A program made the translations under genes and the position numbers. From the NCBI RefSeq assembly GCF_008124765.1, contig NZ_VNHS01000010.1, positions 186,001 through 250,000 on the forward strand: DNA of 64,000 bases, given 5' to 3'. Below the pieces are notes generated by a model. That model saw nothing but the letters and a program-made list of their open reading frames with translations. It made no database searches and had not been told where the DNA came from. Source of the DNA: Paenibacillus methanolicus. GTDB taxonomy: Bacteria; Bacillota; Bacilli; Paenibacillales; Paenibacillaceae. Shown here piece by piece: positions 43,809 to 52,071 of the stretch; position 1 is the stretch's first letter, and each line of letters begins with the position of its first letter.

Positions 43809-45008
43809 TCACGATCTCGCGAGAAATTCGTTGATCGCCTCCGCGAACAGCCCGATCCCCTTCACCATGCGTTCGTCGTCCAACCCCGTAAAATTAAGCC
43901 GCGCCGTATTTCGCTCCTGCACGCCCGCGAAGAACGGCGCGCCGGGCACGAACGCGACGCCTTGGCGAAGCGACGCGCGAAGCAGCGCCTCCGCATCCAG
44001 CGCCTCCGGCAGCGTCAGCCACAAGAACATGCCGCCGCGCGGCTCCTCCCAACGCAGCCCCTCGATGCGATGCGAAGCCAGTTCGCGCTGCATCAGGTCC
44101 ATTCGGCGCCCATACTCTCGCGCGACGTCGCGAAGGTAATCGACGAGCGGAAAATCAGCCAGCAATTGTACGATAATCCGCTGATCCAGCGCGCTCGAAT
44201 GCAAATCCGATGCCTGTTTGGCTTTGGCCATCATGCGGATCACCGTCGCGTCCCCCATCGCCCAGCCCGTTCGAAGTCCCGGCGCGATCGTCTTGGAAAA
44301 CGTGCCCAAGTAGACAACCGGACTCCCCTTGCAGCTCCCCGCGAGCGTGAATAAACTCGGCTCCCGCTCGCCGTCCTCGAAGCGCAGCGCGCCGTACGGA
44401 TCATCTTCCAGGATCGGTACTCCTTCCGCCCCGCACAGCTGTACGATTACCCTCCGGCGTTCCGTGCTCCACGTGCGTCCGGTCGGATTGCCGAACGTCG
44501 GCACCGCATACAGCAGGCGCGGGCGCTTCGCTTGGATGAGCCGCTTCACCTCGTCCGGCAGCGGTCCGTCCGCGTCGCTCGCGACCGGCACGACCGTCAA
44601 CCCATAAACGCCGAACAGCTGCAGCGCCGCGAGATACGTGGGGTCTTCGACCAGCACGATATCGCCGGGCTCGGTCAATGCGCGCACGGCCAAGTCCAGC
44701 GCCTGCTGCGAACCGGTCGTCAGCAGCGTCTCCTCCGGCGTCGCGCCCGTGCCCGCCGCCGCCGCTTGCGCGCACAGCCATTCGCGCAGCTGCCGATCGC
44801 CTTCCGTCGGCCCGTATTGCAGCGCTTCCGCCGCCCGATCCGTTAATACGCGTGCCGCCGCCTCCCGGATCGCCTCCACCGGGAACAGCTTCGCATCCGG
44901 CAGTCCGCCCGCGAACGACAACATGTCTTTCCCCTGCGCCAGCTTCAGCATGTCGCGAATGACGGAGGATTGCATCCCCGCCACTCGTTCGGAAAACCGA
45001 TATTGCAT
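43809..45008 (-). CDS. PLP-dependent aminotransferase (2-aminoadipate/aromatic type)
   Basis: 399 residues, aminotransferase class I/II. N-terminal DMLSFAGGLPDAKLFP, then YGPTEGDRQLREWLC, LEDDPYGALRF and the PLP lysine in YLGTFSKTIAPGLRTGW. The set is typical of LysN-like 2-aminoadipate, valine or aromatic aminotransferases. There is no N-terminal GntR domain, so it is not a MocR regulator. ATG 45008 follows AAGGAGG; the longer frame to 45107 lacks one. Confidence 0.9.
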   Translation of the reverse strand: MQYRFSERVAGMQSSVIRDMLKLAQGKDMLSFAGGLPDAKLFPVEAIREAAARVLTDRAAEALQYGPTEGDRQLREWLCAQAAAAGTGATPEETLLTTGSQQALDLAVRALTEPGDIVLVEDPTYLAALQLFGVYGLTVVPVASDADGPLPDEVKRLIQAKRPRLLYAVPTFGNPTGRTWSTERRRVIVQLCGAEGVPILEDDPYGALRFEDGEREPSLFTLAGSCKGSPVVYLGTFSKTIAPGLRTGWAMGDATVIRMMAKAKQASDLHSSALDQRIIVQLLADFPLVDYLRDVAREYGRRMDLMQRELASHRIEGLRWEEPRGGMFLWLTLPEALDAEALLRASLRQGVAFVPGAPFFAGVQERNTARLNFTGLDDERMVKGIGLFAEAINEFLARS

Positions 45009-45222
45009 CGCGCCCGCCTCCTTGTATCGTCTTCTTTCATCATACGCGGGGGCAGGGGCGGAATGAACTGCGCGTGATTGCTTAATCGGGAAGGCCATGC
45101 AAACCAAATGCGATTACCAGAATGCTGCGTCCCTCTATCTGGACGCAAACCAATCTGGGTGTTTCACACTTCGTTCACATTTTCCCGCCTCTTCACGCAT
45201 TTTCTTTTTCCAGGGGGTTGGG

Positions 45223-45269
45223 TATAATAAGATAGGCTTCACCATGAGCTAACATGGCCAAGCCATGTT
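45223..45269 (+). promoter_or_regulatory. Candidate -10 and leader hairpin of the small membrane ORF
   Basis: TATAAT at 45223-45228 (no strong -35), then AACATGGC-CAA-GCCATGTT (45251-45269), a perfect 8-bp leader hairpin, 33 bases ahead of the small ORF start. Confidence 0.45.
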
Positions 45270-45302
45270 CATTTGAAGGCAGAATTACTGGGGGTGTGCA
45301 GG

Positions 45303-45401
45303 ATGACGATTGGATTTTTGATCGTACTGACCGTATCGGTATTGTTCTTGACCGCCATGATGACTGCGTCATACAATGACGACAAGACCAAAGGCCTCTA
45401 A
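45303..45401 (+). CDS. Small single-pass membrane peptide (32 residues)
   Basis: An ATG at 45303 with GGGGGTG upstream opens a 32-residue reading frame. One hydrophobic segment (IGFLIVLTVSVLFLTAMM) is followed by a polar tail ending DDKTKGL. It is followed within 20 bases by a strong terminator and preceded by a TATAAT and a leader hairpin, which supports a real transcript. It resembles short membrane proteins that adjust larger complexes, but I do not recognise the family. It may be shorter than gene-caller limits. Confidence 0.65.
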   Translation: MTIGFLIVLTVSVLFLTAMMTASYNDDKTKGL

Positions 45402-45416
45402 TTGCATGCAAGACAA

Positions 45417-45475
45417 AGAAGCTTCCCGCTTGAGATCACCCGATCTTGTGCTGGAAGCTTCTTTTCGTTCACCGC
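45417..45475. terminator. Bidirectional intrinsic terminator
   Basis: AAGAAGCTTCC pairs with GGAAGCTTCTTTT, between the small ORF and the convergent abrB-like gene. Confidence 0.8.
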
Positions 45476-45485
45476 GCTAAAGCGT

Positions 45486-45737
45486 TTAGTCGCGTTTAAG
45501 ATGTGACATTTCCGTAATGCATTGCGCGCACAAATAACGCTCTTTGAATTCGCGCACTTCTTCCATGTTACCGCAAAATACACATCTCGGGCGGTAACGC
45601 TCCAAAATGATATGGTCACCCTGTACTAAAATCTCAACAGGATCGCCTTCGTTCATTTGATATCGCTTACGCAGCGATTTAGGCAGCACAATGCGGCCCA
45701 GTTGATCGACCTTGCGCACAACACCAGCCGGTTTCAA
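45486..45737 (-). CDS. AbrB/SpoVT-family transition-state regulator with C-terminal zinc-ribbon-like cysteines
   Basis: 83 residues. The swapped-hairpin DNA-binding domain is at 1-48 (GVVRKVDQLGRIVLPKSLRKRY). The tail contains CVFCGNMEEV and YLCAQCITEM, i.e. C52, C55, C70 and C73, a likely zinc ribbon. B. subtilis AbrB lacks these cysteines; some other Firmicute AbrB-like proteins have them. It probably controls transition-state genes. Its control of neighbours is not shown. Confidence 0.9.
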   Translation of the reverse strand: MKPAGVVRKVDQLGRIVLPKSLRKRYQMNEGDPVEILVQGDHIILERYRPRCVFCGNMEEVREFKERYLCAQCITEMSHLKRD

Positions 45738-45915
45738 TGCCGTTCACCTCTTCTGCAGTCTAGGTTTGCAAGCTATGTCACGAGAATATCGCATGTATAA
45801 CGTTCGCCCTGAGCCGGGTATTTCCTGCCCATTTCACATTTTTTCTTAGTATCATGCAAATACTTCTCAACGATATAACCTCAGCCAGAAGAGGAAATGA
45901 AAAACAGCCGCTTGT

Positions 45916-46380
45916 TTATTCCAAACCGGCGAAGCCGATTTGGCGGAACGCTTCGTAAATGACGATGGCCGCAGAGTTGGACAGATTGAGCGAACGCACC
46001 TTGTCCGTCATCGGCACCCGAAGGCAAGTGTCCGGGTGGGCATCAAGGATCGATTGCGGGAGCCCTTTCGTCTCTTTGCCGAACACGAAAAAATCGCCAT
46101 CTTGGAATTGATATTCCGTATAAGGCCGGGAGGAACGGGTGCTCGCGCAGAAGAATCGCCCTTCGGGGTACAACGCCTTCAACTCGTCGAACGAATCGTG
46201 GTAATGCACCTGAACGGCATACCAATAGTCGAGACCGGCCCGTTTCAGCGTTTTGTCATCCGTGTTAAAACCGAGCGGGCGGACCAAATGAAGATGCGTC
46301 CCCGTCGCCGCGCACGTGCGCGCGATATTGCCCGTGTTTGCCGGGATTTCCGGCTCTACCAGTACGATATGAAAAGCCAT
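45916..46380 (-). CDS. trmL: tRNA (cytidine(34)-2'-O)-methyltransferase
   Basis: 154 residues of the SPOUT family (TrmL/CspR). It methylates the 2'-O of the wobble base in leucine tRNAs. Marks are VLVEPEIPANTGNIARTCAATG, HLVRPLGF, FFVFGKETKGLP and RVPMTDKVRSLNLSNSAAI, the last two forming the trefoil-knot SAM pocket. GAGGAG precedes the ATG. Confidence 0.93.
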   Translation of the reverse strand: MAFHIVLVEPEIPANTGNIARTCAATGTHLHLVRPLGFNTDDKTLKRAGLDYWYAVQVHYHDSFDELKALYPEGRFFCASTRSSRPYTEYQFQDGDFFVFGKETKGLPQSILDAHPDTCLRVPMTDKVRSLNLSNSAAIVIYEAFRQIGFAGLE

Positions 46381-46497
46381 ATTTTGTTCGTCTCCTCTGC
46401 TACATTTTACATCCGGTTAACGTTACCTTAATCTGGGGAATAACGAAGGGCTTCATAATAGACATCGAACCCACCTAAAAAGGAGTTTTCGGGAACG

Positions 46498-47226
46498 ATG
46501 AAAAAGAAGATTTTGGTCGTCGATGACGAGCCCTCTATTTCCATGTTAATCGAGTTCAACTTGAAACTCGCCGGGTATGACGTGCGCTGCGTCCATGACG
46601 GCGAAGCTGTATTCGATATGTTAAAGCCGTTCCGTCCCGACCTCATTGTTCTTGATCTCATGCTGCCCAAAATGGACGGGATTCAGGTGTGCCGCGAGCT
46701 TCGCAAACAGAATAACGCCGTGCCGATCGTCATGCTGACCGCCCTTCAGGACGTCACCGACAAAATAACCGGCCTCGACAACGGCGCCGACGATTATATG
46801 ACGAAGCCGTTCTCCCCGCAGGAGCTGCTCTCCCGCATTCAGGCGATCTTCCGCCGGACGCAGGCGTTGCCCGGATCGGGCGGCAACGTTGTGCATGAAA
46901 TCGGCCGTCTGACGGTATTCGCCGAACAGCGCGAGGTTCGCGTCGATGGCAAAGCGGTGGATCTGACGCCGAAGGAATTCGAGCTGCTGCTCTTCCTCTG
47001 CCGTCACCGCGGCAAAGTGCTCAGCCGTCAGCAGCTGCTGCACGGGGTATGGGATTACCACTTCCTCGGCGATACGCGCATCGTCGACGTCCACATCAGT
47101 CATCTGCGCGACAAAATCGAGCGTAACGCAAGGGCGCCCGAGTATATTATGACCGTTCGAAATGTAGGATACAAGCTTTCCGGCCCGGCCGCAACTGAAT
47201 CTGCTATGCAAAACGCCTCATTATAA
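46498..47226 (+). CDS. OmpR/PhoB-family response regulator (orphan)
   Basis: 242 residues. The receiver has D53 in LIVLDLMLPKMDG and K in DYMTKPFSPQE. The C-terminal winged helix includes DLTPKEFELLLFLCRHRGKVLSRQQLL and TVRNVGYKL. AAAAAGGAG precedes the ATG. No histidine kinase is adjacent: the next gene is serC on the other strand, past a terminator. The cognate kinase must lie elsewhere. Confidence 0.92.
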   Translation: MKKKILVVDDEPSISMLIEFNLKLAGYDVRCVHDGEAVFDMLKPFRPDLIVLDLMLPKMDGIQVCRELRKQNNAVPIVMLTALQDVTDKITGLDNGADDYMTKPFSPQELLSRIQAIFRRTQALPGSGGNVVHEIGRLTVFAEQREVRVDGKAVDLTPKEFELLLFLCRHRGKVLSRQQLLHGVWDYHFLGDTRIVDVHISHLRDKIERNARAPEYIMTVRNVGYKLSGPAATESAMQNASL

Positions 47227-47237
47227 GCACGACAGAA

Positions 47238-47274
47238 GACCGCCCCGCGCCTGTGGATCAGGTGCGGGGCGGTC
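47238..47274. terminator. Bidirectional intrinsic terminator
   Basis: GACCGCCCCGC pairs with GCGGGGCGGTC, with inner CCTG/CAGG, between convergent regulator and serC. Confidence 0.75.
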
Positions 47275-47290
47275 ATCATTTCTCCGGCGT

Positions 47291-48379
47291 TTAACCGTTG
47301 CGCTTCTGGAAATCAACCATAAATTCAGCAAGCGCCTTACAGCTCTCCAACGGTACCGCGTTATACGTCGAGGCGCGAAGACCGCCGACGCTGCGGTGTC
47401 CTTTCAAGCCGACGAATCCATTCGCTTCGGATTCCTTCACGAATTGCTTCTCCAGCTCTTCGCTATGAATGCGGAACGTTAAGTTCATCGCCGAACGGCT
47501 GCCCGCATCCGCGAACCCGCGATAGAAGCCGCCGCTCTGGTCGATCGTGTCGTAGATCAGCTGCGTCTTGTCGCGGTTGTACTGCTCCATGGCCGCAACG
47601 CCGCCGCGGCTTTGCACCCATTTGAGCATCAAGTTCACGAGATAAACCGAGAAGGATGGCGGCGTATTGTACAGCGAGTTGTTCTTCACGTGCGTATCGT
47701 ATCGCATCATCGTCGCGATCGATTTCGGGCTCTCCTGCACGAGATCCTCGCGGGCGATGACGATCGTCACGCCGGATGGACCCAGGTTCTTCTGCGCGCC
47801 CGCATAGATAAGGCCGAACTGGCTGACATCGACCGGACGACTCAGGATGTCGCTGGACATATCGCCGATCAGCGGAATATCGCCGGCCACCGGGAACTGC
47901 TTATATTGCGTGCCCTCGATGGTTTCGTTGGAGGTAACATGCAAATAAGCCGCGTTCGACGGAATTTCGACATTCGACAAATCCGGGATCCGGTTGAACT
48001 TGTCCGCTTCCGAAGATGCGACAACCGTCGTCTCGCCGAACAGCTTCGCTTCCTTCAGCGCCTTGTCCGCCCAGCTGCCGGTCGCGACGTACGCGCCAAC
48101 TTTGCCCGCTGGCAGCAGGTTCATCGGAATCATCGCGAACTGCGTGCTGGCGCCGCCTTGCAGGAACATTACTTTGTAGTTCGACGGAATGCCGAATAGC
48201 TCCCGAAGCAGCGATTGCGTCTCCTCGTTCATTTGCTCGTAAATCGCGCTGCGGTGCGACATCTCCATAATCGACATGCCCGCGCTCGCGTAATCGACCA
48301 ACTGCTCCTGCGCCTGTTGTAGCACTTCCAGCGGCAGCGCGGCCGGTCCCGCATTAAAGTTATATGCCCGTTTCGTCAC
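47291..48379 (-). CDS. serC: Phosphoserine aminotransferase
   Basis: 362 residues, the normal length. It transfers an amino group from glutamate to 3-phosphohydroxypyruvate in serine synthesis and also acts in vitamin B6 synthesis in some bacteria. Marks are YNFNAGPAALPLEVLQQAQ, GASTQFAMIPMNLL, DMSSDILSRPVDVSQFGLIY and K197 in AGAQKNLGPSGVTIV. A promoter is visible upstream. No leader regulatory RNA is evident. Confidence 0.95.
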   Translation of the reverse strand: MTKRAYNFNAGPAALPLEVLQQAQEQLVDYASAGMSIMEMSHRSAIYEQMNEETQSLLRELFGIPSNYKVMFLQGGASTQFAMIPMNLLPAGKVGAYVATGSWADKALKEAKLFGETTVVASSEADKFNRIPDLSNVEIPSNAAYLHVTSNETIEGTQYKQFPVAGDIPLIGDMSSDILSRPVDVSQFGLIYAGAQKNLGPSGVTIVIAREDLVQESPKSIATMMRYDTHVKNNSLYNTPPSFSVYLVNLMLKWVQSRGGVAAMEQYNRDKTQLIYDTIDQSGGFYRGFADAGSRSAMNLTFRIHSEELEKQFVKESEANGFVGLKGHRSVGGLRASTYNAVPLESCKALAEFMVDFQKRNG

Positions 48380-48414
48380 CGTGATCCACTCCCGTCTTCT
48401 ATTTGCCTATGGCT

Positions 48415-48443
48415 ACTATAGCAAGATTACTCTTCGCCTTCAA
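48415..48443 (-). promoter_or_regulatory. Promoter of serC
   Basis: On the minus strand TTGAAG (48438-48443) and TATAGT (48415-48420) are 17 bases apart; TTGACA at 48445-48450 sits just upstream with worse spacing. Confidence 0.55.
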
Positions 48444-48594
48444 GTGTCAAAAAGTCGAACATCCTCACACTGTAGATAATCAAACATTCGTCTTTTCGCC
48501 CGAAAACGACAATATCTACCCAAATTACGGCCAACTATGATCCAATTTGACTTTATCCGCAGTCCATTCGCTATATCGGCGGACGCTTATAAAA

Positions 48595-48624
48595 AACGAG
48601 CTCCCCCGATCGGGAGAGCTCGTT
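48595..48624 (-). terminator. Intrinsic terminator of glnA
   Basis: AACGAGCTC pairs with GAGCTCGTT around an inner CCCGATCGGG palindrome, followed on the minus strand by TTTTTT. Confidence 0.85.
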
Positions 48625-48647
48625 GATCCGAATGATAAGTGCGTCGA

Positions 48648-50072
48648 TTAGCAGCCGAAGTACAGGCTGTATTCGTGCGGGTGGATGCGAGTAGCAACCG
48701 CTTTAGCTTCGTTACGTTTGATCGCAACGTAGTTCTCGATGAAGTCAGCCGTGAATACGCCGCCTTCTGTCAGGAACTCATAGTCTGCCTCGAGAGCGTC
48801 AAGCGCTTCGTCCAGCGTGCCTGGTACGGAACGGATTTCTTTCTTCTCTTCGTCGGACAGCTCGTAGATGTTCGTGTCGAAAGGACCATAGCCCAGTGCG
48901 GTTGGATCGATTTTGCGCTTGATGCCGTCCAGACCTGCAAGCAGCATCGCCGCGAACGACAGGTAAGGGTTAGCCGTGGAGTCCGGCGTACGGAACTCGA
49001 TGCGGCAGCCTTTCGGCGTAACCGCCGCGATTGGAATACGAACCGCTGCGGAACGGTTACCTTTCGAGAATACGAGGTTAACCGGTGCTTCGTAGCCTGG
49101 AACCAGACGTTTGAACGAGTTCGTCGACGGGTTCGTCAGGGCGATCAGCGCTGGTGCATGGTGCAGGATACCGCCGATGTAGTGCATAGCCAGCGGGCTC
49201 AGGTTCGCGTAAGCGCCTTTGTCGTAGAACAGCGGCTCGTCGCCGTTGAAGATCGACATATGGACGTGCATGCCGCTACCGTTGTCGCCGAAGAGCGGCT
49301 TCGGCATGAACGTTGCTACTTTGCCGTATTGGCGAGCAACGTTGTGAACGATGTATTTGTACAGCATGAGGTTGTCAGCTGTTTTCGTCAGGGTCGAGAA
49401 ACGGAAGTTGATTTCAGCTTGACCAGCCGTTGCAACTTCGTGGTGGTGACGCTCAACGCGAAGACCCGCTTCTTGCATAACGCGAACCATTTCGCTGCGG
49501 ATGTCTTGCTGCGTATCCGTAGGAGCAACCGGTACATAGCCGCCTTTAACGCCGACTTTGAAACCAAGGTTGCCGCCTTCTTCTTTGCGGCCCGTATTCC
49601 AAGCTGCTTCTTCGGAGTCGACTTCGTAGTACGATTTGTTCATGCCGGACTCGTAACGAACGTCGTCGAAGATGAAGAATTCGGACTCAGGCGCGAAGAA
49701 TGCGGAAGTGCCCACGCCGGACTGTTGCAGAAGTTCTTCTGCCTTCTGAGCGATCGAACGCGGGTCGCGGTCATAACGCTCGCCGTCTGGCGTATGGATG
49801 TTACACATAACGTTCAATGTTGGATGATCTGTGAAAGGATCGATGAACACAGATTCCGTATCCGGCATCATGACCATGTCGGACTGTTCGATTCCACGGA
49901 AGCCTTCGATCGAGGAGCCGTCGAATGCTACGCCGTTTACGAACGTCTCTGCGTCGACTTCTGTCGAAGGAAGGGTGATGTGGTGCGCGCGGCCTGCGAG
50001 ATCCACGAAGCGGAAATCGACAAACTGGATGTTGTTTTCAGCAATTTTGTTCAAAACATTTTGAACTGACAT
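48648..50072 (-). CDS. glnA: Glutamine synthetase, type I (GSI-beta-like)
   Basis: 474 residues. Makes glutamine from glutamate, ammonia and ATP. Active-site motifs include FAPESEFFIFDDVRY, HHHEVATAGQAEINFRF, FMPKPLFGDNGSGMHVHMS, NRSAAVRIP and RTPDSTANPYL. Length and the N-terminal VDFRFVDLAGRAHHITLP follow the GSI-beta form (E. coli, Actinobacteria, cyanobacteria) rather than the 444-residue GSI-alpha of Bacillus. NIYELSDEEKKEI matches the E. coli adenylylation-site region and keeps the Tyr, though Firmicutes lack the adenylyltransferase. ATG 50072 follows GGAGGAAA. A GlnR/TnrA-type box lies upstream. Confidence 0.93.
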   Translation of the reverse strand: MSVQNVLNKIAENNIQFVDFRFVDLAGRAHHITLPSTEVDAETFVNGVAFDGSSIEGFRGIEQSDMVMMPDTESVFIDPFTDHPTLNVMCNIHTPDGERYDRDPRSIAQKAEELLQQSGVGTSAFFAPESEFFIFDDVRYESGMNKSYYEVDSEEAAWNTGRKEEGGNLGFKVGVKGGYVPVAPTDTQQDIRSEMVRVMQEAGLRVERHHHEVATAGQAEINFRFSTLTKTADNLMLYKYIVHNVARQYGKVATFMPKPLFGDNGSGMHVHMSIFNGDEPLFYDKGAYANLSPLAMHYIGGILHHAPALIALTNPSTNSFKRLVPGYEAPVNLVFSKGNRSAAVRIPIAAVTPKGCRIEFRTPDSTANPYLSFAAMLLAGLDGIKRKIDPTALGYGPFDTNIYELSDEEKKEIRSVPGTLDEALDALEADYEFLTEGGVFTADFIENYVAIKRNEAKAVATRIHPHEYSLYFGC

Positions 50073-50152
50073 TGGGTTGTTTCCTCCATTTCCGAACATT
50101 AGCGATGTGTTGAACGTTGAACGTTCAAGTTTTTCTCTAAACTATGATTGTT

Positions 50153-50182
50153 ATTATAGAATTCTACGCAAACAATCGTCAA
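50153..50182 (-). promoter_or_regulatory. Promoter of glnA
   Basis: On the minus strand TTGACG (50177-50182) and TATAAT (50153-50158), spaced 18, about 80 bases ahead of the start codon. Confidence 0.75.
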
Positions 50183-50211
50183 TAGCTATGTAAGGTATTT
50201 TTTGAATGAAG

Positions 50212-50228
50212 TGTTAGCTATCTTCACA
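50212..50228. promoter_or_regulatory. GlnR/TnrA-type operator upstream of glnA
   Basis: TGTTAGCTATCTTCACA fits the consensus TGTNA-N7-TNACA exactly. It is centred about 74 bases upstream of the likely transcription start, in line with activation or looping repression by a nitrogen regulator. Confidence 0.65.
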
Positions 50229-50246
50229 CATTTGCTATAAAGCTTA

Positions 50247-50265
50247 TTTGTGAACGGTTCACAAA
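50247..50265. promoter_or_regulatory. 19-bp perfect palindrome between aroF and glnA
   Basis: TTTGTGAAC-G-GTTCACAAA. It is close to a Rex site (TTGTGAA-N4-TTCACAA) but has only 3 central bases. It lies between the aroF terminator and the GlnR-type box. Confidence 0.5.
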
Positions 50266-50271
50266 AAAACA

Positions 50272-50311
50272 GGAAACCGCTTCCTTGCCATGCAAGGATT
50301 TTGCGGCTTCC
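50272..50311 (-). terminator. Intrinsic terminator of aroF
   Basis: GGAAACCGC pairs with GCGGCTTCC (one mismatch), inner CTTGC/GCAAG, followed on the minus strand by TGTTTTTTT. Confidence 0.8.
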
Positions 50312-50343
50312 TGGATGGTGCTTTCGGCCTGAGGCCGATCGCT

Positions 50344-51405
50344 TTATTTGGTCCAAGTCGCGAACGCTTCCGCCGGCTCCTTGGAGGTGTCAAACCGTTT
50401 GCCCACAAGCGATGCGAGCTGCTCGAGCTCCTTCAGCAGGTTGGCGAATTGGTCCGGGAATAGCGATTGAACGCCGTCGCCCGTCATGGAATTATCGGGG
50501 TCGGTATGCATCTCGATGATCAGTCCGTTGGCGCCTGCAGCCACCGAAGCTTTGGACATTGGCTCTACCAGCTCGCGCCGGCCGGTGCCGTGACTCGGAT
50601 CGGAGATGACCGGAAGATGGCTCAACTGCTGGAGCACCGGAATGGCGGCCAGATCGAGCGTGTTGCGCGTGTAAGATTCGAACGTTCGGATTCCGCGTTC
50701 GCAGAGCATGACGTTCGGATTGCCGCCCGCCAAGATGTACTCGGCGGCATTGAGAAACTCGTCGTATGTGGAGCTGAAGCCCCGCTTCAATAGGACCGGC
50801 GTCTTGATTGTGCCCAATTTGCGAAGCAGGTCGAAGTTCTGCATATTGCGCGTGCCGACCTGCAGGATGTCCGCGTACTCCGAGCAGATGTCGACATATT
50901 CCGGCGTCATGACCTCGGTAATGGTCAGCAGCCCGTGCTTGCGTCCCGCTTCGGCCATCATGATCAGACCTTCCACGCCGACGCCCTGGAAGCTGTACGG
51001 ACCCGTGCGCGGCTTGAAGGCGCCGCCTCGGAGCACTTGGCCGCCGGCCGCCTTCACGAGGCGCGCGATCTCGTCGATCTGCTCCGGCGATTCGACGGCG
51101 CATGGACCGCCCATAATAACGAGATTCTCGCCGCCGATTTTGACGCCTTTAATATCAATAACCGTATCATCCGGATGGAAGTCCCGGCTGGCCAATTTGT
51201 ACGACTTGGAGATCTTAATGACGTTCTCCACGCCCTTCATGGAACGCAGATGCTCCGCAAGCGTCGGCTCCGCCTTGCCGATAATGCCGATGACCGTGCG
51301 GTCCGTGCCCCGCGATACGTGCGCCTGCACGCCCGCTTTCTCGATTTGCTGGACGATTTCCGCGATTCTTTCTTCCGTGACGCTATTATTAGTAATGACG
51401 ATCAT
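50344..51405 (-). CDS. aroF: 3-deoxy-7-phosphoheptulonate (DAHP) synthase
   Basis: 353 residues, type I-beta. Condenses PEP and erythrose 4-phosphate, the first step of aromatic synthesis. An N-terminal ferredoxin-like domain (about 1-75), which in the family mediates feedback control, precedes the catalytic barrel: MGGPCAVESPEQI, GGAFKPRTGPYSFQG, GTRNMQNFDLLR, LLKRGFSSTYDE, VISDPSHGTGRRELV. There is no chorismate mutase domain. ATG 51405 follows AAAAGGAG. Confidence 0.95.
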   Translation of the reverse strand: MIVITNNSVTEERIAEIVQQIEKAGVQAHVSRGTDRTVIGIIGKAEPTLAEHLRSMKGVENVIKISKSYKLASRDFHPDDTVIDIKGVKIGGENLVIMGGPCAVESPEQIDEIARLVKAAGGQVLRGGAFKPRTGPYSFQGVGVEGLIMMAEAGRKHGLLTITEVMTPEYVDICSEYADILQVGTRNMQNFDLLRKLGTIKTPVLLKRGFSSTYDEFLNAAEYILAGGNPNVMLCERGIRTFESYTRNTLDLAAIPVLQQLSHLPVISDPSHGTGRRELVEPMSKASVAAGANGLIIEMHTDPDNSMTGDGVQSLFPDQFANLLKELEQLASLVGKRFDTSKEPAEAFATWTK

Positions 51406-51490
51406 GATGGCCAACTCCTTTTCTCGCTTCAACGCTTATACGCTTTTAAGCTTTTATGCTTTTATTCGTTAAAGTAATTCTACATAAAAA

Positions 51491-51515
51491 AACCGGCTCC
51501 GTCAAGAGACCGGTT
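51491..51515 (-). terminator. Terminator of the DUF2062-ispH transcript
   Basis: On the minus strand AACCGG pairs with CCGGTT and is followed by TTTTTTT, five bases past the DUF2062 stop. Confidence 0.85.
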
Positions 51516-51519
51516 ATCG

Positions 51520-52053
51520 TTATTCCGTGGCCGGCAGCCTTGCCGCGCTCGTCTCGAGGTGGACGCGCCGCAGCTTGCGTTTCTCCTTGCGCCGGTTAGC
51601 TACCGCCTGAATGCAATATTTCACCGGGAAGTAGAAGATAAAGCCGAGTATAACCCCGTCGATGATGCCGCCGACGATCAGCTTCAAATTCACGAGCAAG
51701 ATATGGTCGAGCCGCTCGGCGAACCAGTCCGGCCCGAAGGGAACATGAATCTTCATGTTGTTCGGGAGCACCCACCCGCCGACCCGGTTATTGATGAACG
51801 CCACCGGGATAAAGATGATCTTGCCCACGACGAACCCGATCAGCGCGCCGGCCAGGCTGCCGCCCATCCAGTAGATGAGCGGGAAGATGAGAAAGAACGC
51901 GAGCCCGTACGTGGGCAGCGTAAACATCTCGATCGCCATGCCGATGGAGAAGCCCAGCGCCACGAAGGCCGCTCCTCCGGGGGCGCGCATGAGCTGCGTG
52001 TATTTTAATTTGATCCATCGCTTCCAAGAGGGAGACTTCTTCTGCTTGGACAT
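51520..52053 (-). CDS. DUF2062 membrane protein
   Basis: 177 residues of the DUF2062 family. The amphipathic N-terminus carries basic residues (KWIKLKYTQLMRAPGG-like). Two strongly hydrophobic segments at about 27-50 and 58-85 (MGGSLAGALIGFVVGKIIFIPVA) and a C-terminal pair at about 125-150 give about four membrane passes. The function is unknown. It follows ispH by 18 bases on the same strand. Confidence 0.8.
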   Translation of the reverse strand: MSKQKKSPSWKRWIKLKYTQLMRAPGGAAFVALGFSIGMAIEMFTLPTYGLAFFLIFPLIYWMGGSLAGALIGFVVGKIIFIPVAFINNRVGGWVLPNNMKIHVPFGPDWFAERLDHILLVNLKLIVGGIIDGVILGFIFYFPVKYCIQAVANRRKEKRKLRRVHLETSAARLPATE

Positions 52054-52071
52054 CGCCCGGCGCCCCCTTCC

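Noticed and set aside
48639-50069. 476-residue plus-strand frame opposite glnA
   Set aside because: Antisense shadow of a strongly codon-biased gene.
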